Made by a program: the position numbers and the translations under genes. The notes beneath the pieces were generated by a model. That model ran no database searches and was not told the DNA's origin. It worked only from the letters and a program-made list of their open reading frames with translations. Below are positions 1 through 8,550 of a stretch of DNA of 64,000 nucleotides, in pieces. Source of the stretch: Mycolicibacterium sp. P1-18 (GTDB lineage: Bacteria; Actinomycetota; Actinomycetes; Mycobacteriales; Mycobacteriaceae); NCBI RefSeq assembly GCF_008329535.1, contig NZ_NPKR01000003.1:186001-250000 (forward strand), given 5' to 3'. Within the stretch, counting starts at the first letter, position 1. Each line of letters opens with the position of its first letter.

Positions 1-2
1 AA

Positions 3-101
3 TCCGGCGTTCTGACCCGGCCGATGGACGCCGGCGACGTCGTCGACCGGGCCACGCTGAATCGCGCGGTCGAACTGGCCAACCAGCCGCCAGGTCGGTA
101 A
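3..101 (+). CDS. 3' end of an unidentified gene (partial)
   Basis: An open frame enters from the left edge and stops with TAA at 99-101, giving the last 32 residues of a protein that ends ELANQPPGR. The visible part is hydrophilic and has no motif that identifies a family, so I assign no function. It converges on the SGNH hydrolase gene, with only five bases between the two stops. The frame is believable because codon third positions are GC-rich, but a short tail alone cannot prove it. Confidence 0.5.
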   Translation, partial: SGVLTRPMDAGDVVDRATLNRAVELANQPPGR

Positions 102-106
102 CCGAC

Positions 107-1441
107 TCAGGAGCAGGCGCGGTCGGTGATCAGCTCCAGCGGAACGGCGTTGGCCATCGCCTGGTAGCCCGCGAGATTGAAGTGCAGGTGGTCGGACCCG
201 TCGTAGGCCGGATTGATCCGCGACGGCTCGGCCGGGTCACGGACGGCGGCGTCGAAGTCGACCACTCCGTCCGCGGGGCTCTGCTCCCGGATCCAGGCGT
301 TGACGGCCTGGCGGACGGCCTCGCTACCAGCGGTGAGACCGGAGCTGCCACCCGCCGGGGTCAGCGTGCCCTGCAGCACCCGCAGACCCTGCGCGTGCAG
401 GCGGTCGATCACCTCCCGATACCCACCGGTCAGCTGGTCGACGCTGGCGTTGGGAGACATCAACACATCGTTGATTCCCTCCAGCCAGATCACCGTGGTG
501 ACCCCCGAGAGCGTCGCCACGTCGGCGTCGAGCCGCCGAATCACGGCTGCTCCCTGCACATCCGGTTGTCCACCGACTACCGAATCCTGCAGCACGCGAT
601 TGCCGGCGATACCCAGGTTGAGTACCGACAACGGGCGGTCGGCGGCGGCCAGCCGGCGGGCGAGGTCATCGGGCCAGCGCCCGTCGGCATCGATGCCCTC
701 GAGTGTCTCCGGCGCCCCTGCCGGCACCGCCTGGTAGCCGTCGGTGATCGAGTCACCGAGCGCCACCACCGCGCCGTCCGACATCGGCGCGAGCACCTCG
801 ACGCCGCTGACGAACGGGCGACTGGTGGTGCGCTGAGTGAACGAGGACCCGTCGACGTCGCCGGTGTGATCACCGCTGCCCTCGGGCGTGAAGTAGGACG
901 TCTGCCGTGCGACGGCGTGCTCGGTCGGCTTGCCGATGTCACCGGCCACGTGCAGGCTCACGGCCAGCGGCTCGAAGGCCTGAACCGCTACGCCGACGGG
1001 GTCGCTCAGGACGTCCTGTCCTGGGGCCACGGTGACGCTGCGGTTGCCGCCGAAGGACAGCGGTGCGACGGACTCCGGGACTACCGCCGGACCGGTTGCC
1101 CGGCGCGCGACGGTCGCCTGTGCGAATGTGACTGGAGCGGTGCCGAATCGGTTCGACAGCCGCACCCGGGCGGTGGTGCCTCCGAACGTCGGCGTGAGGA
1201 TCGCCCGGATCGTCTCGTCGCGTACCACCGACTTCGGGTTCATCGACAAGTCGTAGCGATCCATGTCATCCGTGCCGCCGGAGGCGTCCGACGGGGCGGC
1301 GGCCCACACGCCGAGCCAGCCCTGATCGGAACAACCCGGCAGCGGATCTGCCGTCGCCACACCAGATGCGGCAAGCGACACGGCCAGCCCGGCCACGACG
1401 GCCGCGGTCGTCACGCGGCCGCGGATGGCAGGTCGGTTCAC
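107..1441 (-). CDS. exported SGNH/GDSL-family hydrolase
   Basis: A predicted 444-residue secreted esterase or lipase-like enzyme of the SGNH fold. Residues 1-32 look like a Sec signal peptide (basic start, hydrophobic stretch, ATA-D cleavage region). The GDS block with the nucleophile lies at residues 229-235 (Ser231), the Gly of block II is in NLGIAGN near 276-281, block III is GIND at 322-325, and the D-x-x-H pair is D417/H420. The GTG start at 1441-1439 overlaps the TGA of the upstream permease by four bases (GTGA), so the two are probably translationally coupled. The frame stays open far upstream, but that part is only the shadow of the permease. The substrate is unknown; an acyl or carbohydrate ester is typical for the fold. 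Confidence 0.85.
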   Translation of the reverse strand: MNRPAIRGRVTTAAVVAGLAVSLAASGVATADPLPGCSDQGWLGVWAAAPSDASGGTDDMDRYDLSMNPKSVVRDETIRAILTPTFGGTTARVRLSNRFGTAPVTFAQATVARRATGPAVVPESVAPLSFGGNRSVTVAPGQDVLSDPVGVAVQAFEPLAVSLHVAGDIGKPTEHAVARQTSYFTPEGSGDHTGDVDGSSFTQRTTSRPFVSGVEVLAPMSDGAVVALGDSITDGYQAVPAGAPETLEGIDADGRWPDDLARRLAAADRPLSVLNLGIAGNRVLQDSVVGGQPDVQGAAVIRRLDADVATLSGVTTVIWLEGINDVLMSPNASVDQLTGGYREVIDRLHAQGLRVLQGTLTPAGGSSGLTAGSEAVRQAVNAWIREQSPADGVVDFDAAVRDPAEPSRINPAYDGSDHLHFNLAGYQAMANAVPLELITDRACS

Positions 1442-2919
1442 GAGGTGGCGTCGGGTGCGAGCGCGGCGGCGTCGTCGACGCCAGGTTCCGTGTCCAGGAT
1501 CTCGCGGTGGAGGAAGTACATGTACGCGAAGTAGACGCCGCCAGCCAGGATGAGGCCCACGACGATGAGCACCGGAATGGTGTTGTCGCCGGGAGTGACG
1601 AGCACCAACAGGACGAATGCCTCCCAGACCAGCGCCGCCACGGCGACCGGCATCTCGAAGCGGCCCAGGCTGAAGCCACCCTCCTTGTGATCCAGACGCT
1701 TTCGCACCGCCAGGTAGAGGATCACGATGCCGGTGTAGATCAGCGCGGGCAGGAGCGTCGACCCCACGATCAGCGGGATCAGCGCTTCGCCGGGAAGCGC
1801 GAGCATCAAGACGACGCCCACCGCGAGGATGAGAAGTGTCGCCGGGACCGGGGTCTGGGTCTTGGGGTTGACCTTCTTCATCAACCGGTGCGCCGGGAAC
1901 CGCTGATCGCGGGCCATCGCGAACACCTGCCGCGAACACGCGGCGATCACCACCATTCCGGCGCCGAACATGGCGAACACCAGACCGGCCAACAAGATTC
2001 GCTCGGCGACCACGCCGAACTGGCCACGGATGATCGCGGCGACCGGCGATCCGCTGGAGGTCACCGCCGGGATGTCCTTGATGGCGATGGTCAGGACGAT
2101 CAGGAACAGGAAACCCAGCACGCCGGCGGCCACCACCGACGCCACGATGGCTCGGGGGACGCTCTTGAACGGATCCTTGGCCTCCTCGGCCAGGTTCGCC
2201 GCGGAGTCGAAGCCCACCAGCGTGGTGAGACCCATGATCATGCCGGCCATCAACCCGCCACCGATGGCGAAGTAATTCGGTGAGTCGGCGGTGACACCGC
2301 GCGAGGTGAGGTTCGCCAGATCGCCGCTGCCGGTGAACGTCATGAAGACCGCCAGCGCGATCACCAACACGACGATGATCGCGAGTTCGATCCCCACCGC
2401 ACTGGACGTGATCATGCCCAGCAGTCGGGTCGAGGCGATCACCAGCACCGCCTGGATGACCAGTATCGCCACCGTGATCATTCGTGCGGTGTCCTCGTTC
2501 TCCGCCATCCCGACGAGCGGCATGAACGCCTGGCTGGCCAGCGCGTTGTCCAGTGCTACGACCGCGATCGCCAAGTACCAGAACGTCAGCCACCCGAACA
2601 GCCAGCCGATCTTCGGATTGGCCAGTCGCGACGCCCATTGGTAGGACGACCCGCTGAGCGCGATCCGTGCCGCGAACTGCGCCACCACCAGCGCCACCAG
2701 CGCCTGCCCCACCGCGGCGAAGATCCACAACCAGATGCCGACCGGCCCGGAGCTGCTGAGGAGATCGTCGTAGGTGGCGAAGATGCCCACGGCGACGGAG
2801 ATGAACGCGAAGGAGACCGCGAACACCTGGAAGCCACCGAGAGTCCGCTTCAGTTCGGGTTCGGCGCCGCGGCCCTCGTCTGGTGCAGTGGCTGAGCTGG
2901 CCACGTTCTCTGCCGTCAT
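1438..2919 (-). CDS. APC-family amino acid/amine permease
   Basis: A 493-residue integral membrane transporter of the amino acid-polyamine-organocation superfamily. After a hydrophilic N-terminus of about 28 residues there are roughly twelve hydrophobic segments. The first helices carry the helix-breaking region expected of the fold (SFAFISVAVGI), and a GFDSAANLAEE segment around residues 260-270 resembles the GABA/choline-type APC subgroup. It should import an amino acid or amine coupled to an ion gradient. It is the first gene of a two-gene unit with the SGNH hydrolase, which overlaps its stop codon. The substrate cannot be read from sequence. Confidence 0.85.
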   Translation of the reverse strand: MTAENVASSATAPDEGRGAEPELKRTLGGFQVFAVSFAFISVAVGIFATYDDLLSSSGPVGIWLWIFAAVGQALVALVVAQFAARIALSGSSYQWASRLANPKIGWLFGWLTFWYLAIAVVALDNALASQAFMPLVGMAENEDTARMITVAILVIQAVLVIASTRLLGMITSSAVGIELAIIVVLVIALAVFMTFTGSGDLANLTSRGVTADSPNYFAIGGGLMAGMIMGLTTLVGFDSAANLAEEAKDPFKSVPRAIVASVVAAGVLGFLFLIVLTIAIKDIPAVTSSGSPVAAIIRGQFGVVAERILLAGLVFAMFGAGMVVIAACSRQVFAMARDQRFPAHRLMKKVNPKTQTPVPATLLILAVGVVLMLALPGEALIPLIVGSTLLPALIYTGIVILYLAVRKRLDHKEGGFSLGRFEMPVAVAALVWEAFVLLVLVTPGDNTIPVLIVVGLILAGGVYFAYMYFLHREILDTEPGVDDAAALAPDATS

Positions 2920-2999
2920 CGACGTTCCGATCTTCCGTGGCTAGTCCGCACGGGACACTAGACCACGGCCGACGGCGGCGGTGGCAAATTGACGTCGAT

Positions 3000-3893
3000 T
3001 CACCTATAACGCCGGGGCACGTTCCACGGGCGACCGAACACCTCGTTGAACGACTCGGGGTCGAAGGGACTGTCGCCCCCGGCCGGGAAGCTGGTGAGCT
3101 CACCGAAGACGATGCGCCCGTCGACGTCGTACAGGTCGACGCGAACGAAGTCGGTCTCGACGGCCAACCGTTCGGCCAGAGCGATCATCTTCCCCAGCCG
3201 CGCGGGCGCCGAGGGTTCGGGGTCCGCCCACGGCGGCCCGGCGTCGAGCGGCAGGTGCTGCCAATCGGGCCGGAAGAAGTCCTGCGTCCGCCGACCGAAT
3301 CGGCCCGAATCCACCTGCACGAAGGCACATTTGCCGTGGAAGACGAAGAACTTGTAATCGTCGGGGATGGAGCCGTCGGCGGTGGCGAGCATCTCCTCGA
3401 CGATGACCCGCCGTGGTATCCGCCCGTACACCCACTCCCGGTTCGGCCCTTGGCCGTAGAGCTGGGCCACCCACCCCTGGGCGATCCTGACGACGTCGGC
3501 CCGGGGCGCGAAGTCGGGCGCCACGTGGCGGTACACCCAACTCCCCGGTTCCGTCGGCAGCCGCGCCTCGGCCGGGGCGCGGTCGGAGACGACGATGGCC
3601 GCTCCGCTGCCGTGCGTCGGTTTGACGACGTAGCGGTCGGGCAGCTCCACGTCGGACAGGGCGACGGGATCGTCGACGATCGCGTAGGCCCGCGGAAGGT
3701 ACTGCTGCCCAACCGCTTCGGCGACGTAGTCGCGAACGGCCGCCTTGTCGGCGAACGTCACGACGAGGCCGCGATGGTCGCGCAGCATCTTGTAGCGAAC
3801 CTTCTCCCGAAAGGTGCGGGGGTTGCGCGTCCGCCAGAGCCGCACCGCGCGCACGAGGCGGCTCCGCTCGCGCCAGCGGACGCCGTCTGTCAT
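3000..3893 (-). CDS. TupA-like ATP-grasp protein
   Basis: A 297-residue protein matching the TupA-like ATP-grasp group (named for teichuronopeptide synthesis). It has the typical opening FREKVRYKMLRDHR, the nucleotide-grasp lysine segment RYVVKPTHGSGAA near residues 85-98, the VEEML element near 165-170, DYKFFVFHGK near 178-188, and a C-terminal DLYDVDGRIVFGELTSFPAGG metal-site region. Such enzymes ligate amino acids to carboxylates or act on cell-surface polymers, often next to polysaccharide genes. No such neighbours are visible here, so the substrate is open. The gene stands alone between convergent and co-directional neighbours. Confidence 0.8.
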   Translation of the reverse strand: MTDGVRWRERSRLVRAVRLWRTRNPRTFREKVRYKMLRDHRGLVVTFADKAAVRDYVAEAVGQQYLPRAYAIVDDPVALSDVELPDRYVVKPTHGSGAAIVVSDRAPAEARLPTEPGSWVYRHVAPDFAPRADVVRIAQGWVAQLYGQGPNREWVYGRIPRRVIVEEMLATADGSIPDDYKFFVFHGKCAFVQVDSGRFGRRTQDFFRPDWQHLPLDAGPPWADPEPSAPARLGKMIALAERLAVETDFVRVDLYDVDGRIVFGELTSFPAGGDSPFDPESFNEVFGRPWNVPRRYR

Positions 3894-3923
3894 GTGCCCA
3901 GACTAGATCGGCCCCGTCGAAGG

Positions 3924-4160
3924 TCAGCCCTCCGGCAGCGCGGCGAAGCGCTTCTTGACGTCGTTGTACCAACCCAGTGACTTCACCGGGTGGCGCCAGC
4001 GGCCCTTCATGTCGTCGCGGGCGGGTGCGTGGGCGTCGTCTCCGGCCTCGACCCGCTCCTTGAGGTGTCGGTCCTGGGCGTTGATGACGTCGTCGGCGCT
4101 GTCACCGCGGTGCGCGAGGGTGCAGGGGCCACCGAGATCCTGGCACGTCATGGTCTTCAT
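3924..4160 (-). CDS. DUF1059 small protein
   Basis: A 78-residue protein that starts MKTMTCQDLGGPC and continues with an acidic, helical segment (DRHLKERVEAGDDAH). This is the pattern of the DUF1059 family of short actinobacterial proteins with conserved CxDxGxxC-like N-termini. An AAGGA-type ribosome site lies just upstream of the ATG at 4160. It is divergent from the sigma factor gene, with a gap of about 80 bases that must hold both promoters. The function of the family is unknown; the two cysteines could bind metal or form a disulfide. Confidence 0.7.
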   Translation of the reverse strand: MKTMTCQDLGGPCTLAHRGDSADDVINAQDRHLKERVEAGDDAHAPARDDMKGRWRHPVKSLGWYNDVKKRFAALPEG

Positions 4161-4243
4161 CGGAGATCCTTCCGTCGTGGTCACACCGGGCGATCCCGGT
4201 GCGTCAGAGTGATGACGCATCCGACGACGAAAGTGTGACCGCC

Positions 4244-5092
4244 ATGGTGAGGGACGATCAACTGCGCGACGGCTTCCAGGCCGAGCGGCCTCGTCTGGAA
4301 CGCATCGCCGCGCGGATCTTGGGCGACGCCCACGCGGCCGAGGACGTCGTGCAGCAGGCGTGGCTGAGGTTGCACGCCACCGACGAACCCGTCGACAACC
4401 TGGCGGGCTGGCTGACCACCGTGACCTCGCGGCTCTGCCTGGACCGGCTGCGGGCACGTACGCCGGAGCCGAGAGAGTCGGTCGAGGTCGCGGCGACCGA
4501 ACCCGACCCCGCCGACGACGTGGTGCTCGCCGACACCGTCGGCATCGCGCTGCAGGTGGTGCTCGACCGGCTCACGCCCGCCGAGCGGGTGTCGTTCGTG
4601 CTGCACGACAGCTTCGCCGTCGACTTCGAGGTGATCGCCGCGATGCTCGACACGACGCCGGTCGCGGCACGCAAGCTCGCGTCCCGGGCGCGGGCAAAGG
4701 TGCGCCCCGCCGCGCCCGAGGATGCCCTCGCCGACTGGGAGATCGTGGACGCCTTCATGGCCGCTGCCCGCGAAGGCGACTTCGCCCGGCTGCTGGAGCT
4801 GCTGGCTCCCGACGTGCTGGTGTCCGCCGACGAGGCCGCGAGCGCGCTGGGCACGCCGACGCATCTTCGGGGCTCCGACGAGGTGGCCACCTTCTTCAAC
4901 GGCGCTGCCGCGGCGGCCTTTCCGGTGTTCGTCGACGGTCGCCCCGGTGCGGCGTGGATCAATCGCGGCGAGGTCAAGGTCGCCTTCGACTTCACCGTCG
5001 AGCAGGGGCGGGTGCGACAGCTTCGGTTCCGCGCCGACGGCGACGTGCTGGCCGGCGTCCGGCGGCGCGAGGGCGGGGGTGAGCGACGCTGA
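4244..5092 (+). CDS. SigJ-type (ECF41) RNA polymerase sigma factor
   Basis: An extracytoplasmic-function sigma factor of about 282 residues. Sigma region 2 is visible as RPRLERIAARILGD...AEDVVQQAWLRL, and region 4 as LTPAERVSFVLHDSFAVDFEVIAAML...ARKLASRARAKV. The C-terminal third (from about EIVDAFMAAAREGDF) is a SnoaL/NTF2-like domain, the hallmark of the ECF41/SigJ group, in which this extension replaces a separate anti-sigma factor in controlling activity. I place the start at ATG 4244 because family members begin shortly before the RPRL segment; GTG codons at 4199 and 4235 are also in frame. The divergent DUF1059 gene is a plausible target. The stimulus is not evident. Confidence 0.85.
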   Translation: MVRDDQLRDGFQAERPRLERIAARILGDAHAAEDVVQQAWLRLHATDEPVDNLAGWLTTVTSRLCLDRLRARTPEPRESVEVAATEPDPADDVVLADTVGIALQVVLDRLTPAERVSFVLHDSFAVDFEVIAAMLDTTPVAARKLASRARAKVRPAAPEDALADWEIVDAFMAAAREGDFARLLELLAPDVLVSADEAASALGTPTHLRGSDEVATFFNGAAAAAFPVFVDGRPGAAWINRGEVKVAFDFTVEQGRVRQLRFRADGDVLAGVRRREGGGERR

Positions 5093-5110
5093 CCGCAGTC
5101 GGTGCGGACG

Positions 5111-7390
5111 TCAGCTCACCGCGGGCCGCACGCGACAGGGCACTCCGTTGACGACGTGGGTGCTGCTGGGAACGTCCAGCGCGTCAACGGGATTGAGTAC
5201 GTTGGCGTTGACGCCGGGGTGGGCGTTGGCGACCGCGAGCATGGTTCCGGACCGGCCGTGTCCCCAGCCGTGCGGCAGCGACACCACCCCGGGCATCATC
5301 TCGGCGCTCACCCGAACCACCACGTCCACCGACCCGGCGTCGGTCTCCACCGTGGCCGTCGCCGCGTCCGACAGACCGAACACTCGAGCGTCGTCCGGGT
5401 GTACGAGCAGCGTGCACCGTTCCTTGCCGCGCGCCAGGGCCGGCACGTTGTGCATCCACGAGTTGTTCGACCGCAGGTGCCGCCGGCCGGTGAGAACCAG
5501 CGCGGGGGCGTCCCGCTCCACTCGCGCCAGGAGCCTGGGGATGTCGTCGGCGATCTGAGGATGAATCAACTCGATGCACCCCGACGGCGTCGTCACGGCG
5601 TCGTCGAGTCGTCCCTCCTCCAGGTCGGCCAGCCACACGCCGTCGGGATGCCGTCTGACCTCGCCGAGCGTCAGGCCACCGGGGCGGGAACCCAGGTCGT
5701 CACCCCACGGGCCCAGTCGAATTCCCAAGTCGACCAGGCGTTCCGGGCCCCGCCCGTCGAGACTGGCGAATGCCGCTGCTGGATCGCAACCGCTGAGTGG
5801 GGTTCCCTCGGTCGCGCAGGCGGTGGCGATCAGGCCCTGCACGTAGAGGTCGTCCATGGCGGCGACGTCGACGTCGGGTACGGGCGTCCCCAGCGCGGCT
5901 CCGGCTAAGCGCAGCAACAGTTCCCATTCACCCGGACGATCCGGCGACGCGGCGAACACCGGCTCGGACCACTTGGCGCACGACGCGGTGGCGTAGATCC
6001 AGTACAGGTCGTCGGCATGCGGCCGTTCCAGCGGGGACAGGCCGGGCAGGATCACGTCGGCGTGCCGGGTCGTCTCGTTGAGCCAGTTGTCGACGCAGAT
6101 CATGGCGTCCAGGTGAGGCAGCGCCTCGTCCAACCGCCGCGACCCCGGTGCCGACACGACGGGGTTGCCCGCCACGGAGATCAGCGCACGGATCTGACCC
6201 TCGCCGGGCGTGTCGATCTCCTCGGCCAGGCAGCCGACTGGGAACTGACCGAACACCTCCGGCGCGCCACTCACCCGGCTGACGAAGCGACCGAACTCCC
6301 ATCGTTCCGCCGTCTGGTCGGGCGGTTTCATGAACATCGGCGACCACACGGCGGGCTTGGCGAAGAGCGCTCCCCCGAGGCGGTCGACGGAGCCGAGCGC
6401 GACGTTGAGCACGAAGACGAGCCACGTCGCCAAGGTCCCGAATTCCTGTGTGCACAGGCCGATTCGGCTGTACAGAACCGGGCTGTCGGCAGCTGCCAGG
6501 TCGGCGGCGAGGCGGCGGATGGTGACCGCGTCGACTCCGGTGACCGCACCGACCCGCTCCGGGGTGAAGGGTTCGGACAGCGCGATGGCCTGCTCGAGCC
6601 CCAGCACCTTGCCCGTCAGGTGCGGCGCCTCGGCGACCGCCCCGTCCTCGACGAGGGTCCTGAGCATCGCGAACAGCAGCAGCGCGTCCGTGCCCGGGCG
6701 AATGGGAACCCACGTCGACGCGCGCGCCGCCGTCTCGGTGCGCCGGGGGTCGACCACGACGACCTTGCCGCCACGGCGACGAATGGCGGCCAAACTTCCC
6801 ACCACGTCCGGCGAGGACAGCATGGAACCCTGCGACACGGCGGGGTTGGCACCAAGGATCATCAGGTGGTCGGTGCGCATCAAGTCGGGGATCGGCGCGT
6901 TCCACATCCCGCCGAAGAGCAGGGTGCTCACCACGTTGAGCGGCCACTGGTCGACGGTTCCCGGCGAGTAGTAGGACCGCATTCCCGCGGCCCCGGCCAT
7001 GCCGACGAGCGCGCCGATGTAGGTGGCCAGGCCGAGGTTGTGCGCCACCGGGTTGCCGACGTAGACGGTCATGGCGCGAGCGCCGTGTGCTGCGAGCACG
7101 GGACGTAGGACACGCTCGACTTCGTCGTAGGCCTCGGCCCAGTCGACCTCGCGGAACGTCCCGTCGGCCGTCCGCACCATGGGCTTTCGCAGGCGGTCCG
7201 GATCGTCGTGCAGGTGGCCCAGCGTCGCACCCTTCGGACAGAGGTGTCCTCGTGACCACACGTCCTCGGCGTTCCCGCGGACGTCGACGGCGGTGCCGCC
7301 CTCGACCCGAATCCGCAGACCGCACATGGCCTCGCAGAGCGGACACGTCAGCGTGTGTTCGGAGGACCCGCCGGGAACGTCACTGGACAC
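5111..7390 (-). CDS. molybdopterin-dependent oxidoreductase (formate dehydrogenase/nitrate reductase superfamily)
   Basis: A 759-residue single-subunit enzyme of the DMSO-reductase superfamily. The N-terminal 4Fe-4S site is C16-x2-C19-x3-C23-x27-C51 (TCPLCEAMC ... HLCPKG), followed by the molybdopterin-guanine-dinucleotide binding domains (GANPAVSQG, VVVDPRRTETA near residue 215) and the C-terminal cofactor-binding beta-barrel (LLVHPDDARVFGL, GWGHGRSG, NVLNP). There is no Tat signal, so it should be cytoplasmic. No small Fe-S subunit, membrane anchor or cofactor-synthesis gene sits beside it, so it is an orphan catalytic subunit whose partner and substrate are unknown. It lies head-to-tail downstream of the LysR gene. 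Confidence 0.88.
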   Translation of the reverse strand: MSSDVPGGSSEHTLTCPLCEAMCGLRIRVEGGTAVDVRGNAEDVWSRGHLCPKGATLGHLHDDPDRLRKPMVRTADGTFREVDWAEAYDEVERVLRPVLAAHGARAMTVYVGNPVAHNLGLATYIGALVGMAGAAGMRSYYSPGTVDQWPLNVVSTLLFGGMWNAPIPDLMRTDHLMILGANPAVSQGSMLSSPDVVGSLAAIRRRGGKVVVVDPRRTETAARASTWVPIRPGTDALLLFAMLRTLVEDGAVAEAPHLTGKVLGLEQAIALSEPFTPERVGAVTGVDAVTIRRLAADLAAADSPVLYSRIGLCTQEFGTLATWLVFVLNVALGSVDRLGGALFAKPAVWSPMFMKPPDQTAERWEFGRFVSRVSGAPEVFGQFPVGCLAEEIDTPGEGQIRALISVAGNPVVSAPGSRRLDEALPHLDAMICVDNWLNETTRHADVILPGLSPLERPHADDLYWIYATASCAKWSEPVFAASPDRPGEWELLLRLAGAALGTPVPDVDVAAMDDLYVQGLIATACATEGTPLSGCDPAAAFASLDGRGPERLVDLGIRLGPWGDDLGSRPGGLTLGEVRRHPDGVWLADLEEGRLDDAVTTPSGCIELIHPQIADDIPRLLARVERDAPALVLTGRRHLRSNNSWMHNVPALARGKERCTLLVHPDDARVFGLSDAATATVETDAGSVDVVVRVSAEMMPGVVSLPHGWGHGRSGTMLAVANAHPGVNANVLNPVDALDVPSSTHVVNGVPCRVRPAVS

Positions 7391-7444
7391 CTGTCCAGGT
7401 TAAGGGTGAACCGCTGGCGCGACGAGCGTTTCGACGAAGGCACC

Positions 7445-8362
7445 TCACCGTTCCTCGAACCCCTCCTCCAGTCGGCGGGCCGCCGCTGCACTCACGGCGA
7501 TCGCCTCGTGGGCCGCAGGGCTGAGTCGCCGCTCGGTGAGATGGGCGATGAGGATGCGACGCTGCGGCGGGCGCGTCGCCAGCTTGATCGAGCGCACGTC
7601 GGGTCGCGGGTTCAGCACCGCCAGGCGCGGCGCGATCGCCACGCCGAGTTCGACGGCGACCATGGCCTGCACCTCGCCGTAGTCGTGGGCGAACACGCTG
7701 GTGCGTGGCGTGAATCCACCCTGCTGACAGAGCTTTTCGAGTGTCTGCGCCACCGGATGGTCGTCGGCGCGCACCACCCAGGCCTCGTCTCGCAATTCGC
7801 CGATGCTGATGGATTCCCGGTCGGCGAGGCGGTGATGCTCGGACACCAGCAGCATCGTCGGATCGTTCATCAGGTGGTGGTAGGTCAGCGTCGGATCGTC
7901 GATCCTGTTCCATTCGTAGTCCCACAGCAGGGACAACTCGGTCTCCCGCCGGCGCAACGCGTCGACCAACCGGGAGAACCGGCCGCTGAGCACCGTCAGG
8001 TCCACTCCGGGATGGCGGGTCTTGAATTCCTTGACCACCAGCGGCAACAGCGAGGAGCCGGCGGTCGGAAACGTGCCGATGGCCAGCACGCCGGCGCGCA
8101 AGCCCCGAATCTCGGCCAGTTCGGCGTCGGCTGCCTGCAACTCGACCAGGATGCGTTCGGTGTGGCGCACCACGGCGCGGCCGGCCTCGGTCAGTACCAC
8201 GCCGCGGGCATGCCGCTCGAGAAGCGGCTGAGCGGCTTCCTTCTCCAGCTTCGCGATCTGCTGCGAGATCGCCGACGTCGTGTACCCGAGGGCTTCGGCG
8301 GCGGCGGTGATGGACCCGTGGGCGGCAACCTCCCGCAGGGTGAACATCCGGTTCGTGTCCAT
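7445..8362 (-). CDS. LysR-family transcriptional regulator
   Basis: A 305-residue LysR regulator. The winged helix-turn-helix occupies residues 5-62 (FTLREVAAHGSITAAAEALG...SAISQQIAKLE), followed by the linker helix and a periplasmic-binding-like effector domain (residues about 90-290). It is divergent from the MatC-like carrier and PrpF-like isomerase genes across a 188-bp gap, the usual arrangement for a LysR protein that controls its neighbour in response to the transported or metabolised acid. A di- or tricarboxylate is therefore a reasonable effector (inference). Confidence 0.9.
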   Translation of the reverse strand: MDTNRMFTLREVAAHGSITAAAEALGYTTSAISQQIAKLEKEAAQPLLERHARGVVLTEAGRAVVRHTERILVELQAADAELAEIRGLRAGVLAIGTFPTAGSSLLPLVVKEFKTRHPGVDLTVLSGRFSRLVDALRRRETELSLLWDYEWNRIDDPTLTYHHLMNDPTMLLVSEHHRLADRESISIGELRDEAWVVRADDHPVAQTLEKLCQQGGFTPRTSVFAHDYGEVQAMVAVELGVAIAPRLAVLNPRPDVRSIKLATRPPQRRILIAHLTERRLSPAAHEAIAVSAAAARRLEEGFEER

Positions 8363-8550
8363 CTCGGCCGTCCTCGAGGGTTAAGCAAAAGTTAATTGCA
8401 CTGTATCAACTCGACATTGTCGTTAAGTCCGGCCGTTCCTACTGTGATCTAGGTAATCATCAATGGAGCGTGTGACACCGGGCACGACGCCGCTGAGCGG
8501 CACCGCAGCTCGCCTGAATGCGCCACCTTCTCGGGAACTGAGAGCACATC
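8363..8550. promoter_or_regulatory. divergent LysR / carrier promoter region
   Basis: This 188-bp gap separates the LysR start (8362) from the carrier ATG (8551). The part nearest LysR is unusually AT-rich for the window and contains TTAAGCAAAAGTTAATTGCA at 8381-8400, with repeated TTAA steps. A GTTAAG reappears near 8423. LysR proteins bind partial dyads of the T-N11-A kind in exactly this position. I cannot define a single operator, so the whole region is listed. Confidence 0.4.

Noticed and set aside
107..3103. 998-codon open frame on the minus strand
   Set aside because: Only its last 445 codons are the SGNH hydrolase; the upstream part is an Arg/Gly-rich shadow of the permease in another frame.
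8381..8400. Third copy of the TetR-type operator near the LysR/MatC promoter
   Set aside because: TTAAGCAA and TTGCA are present, but the inner base is missing, the spacer differs and the right arm lacks TTAA, so the 24-bp architecture is not met.
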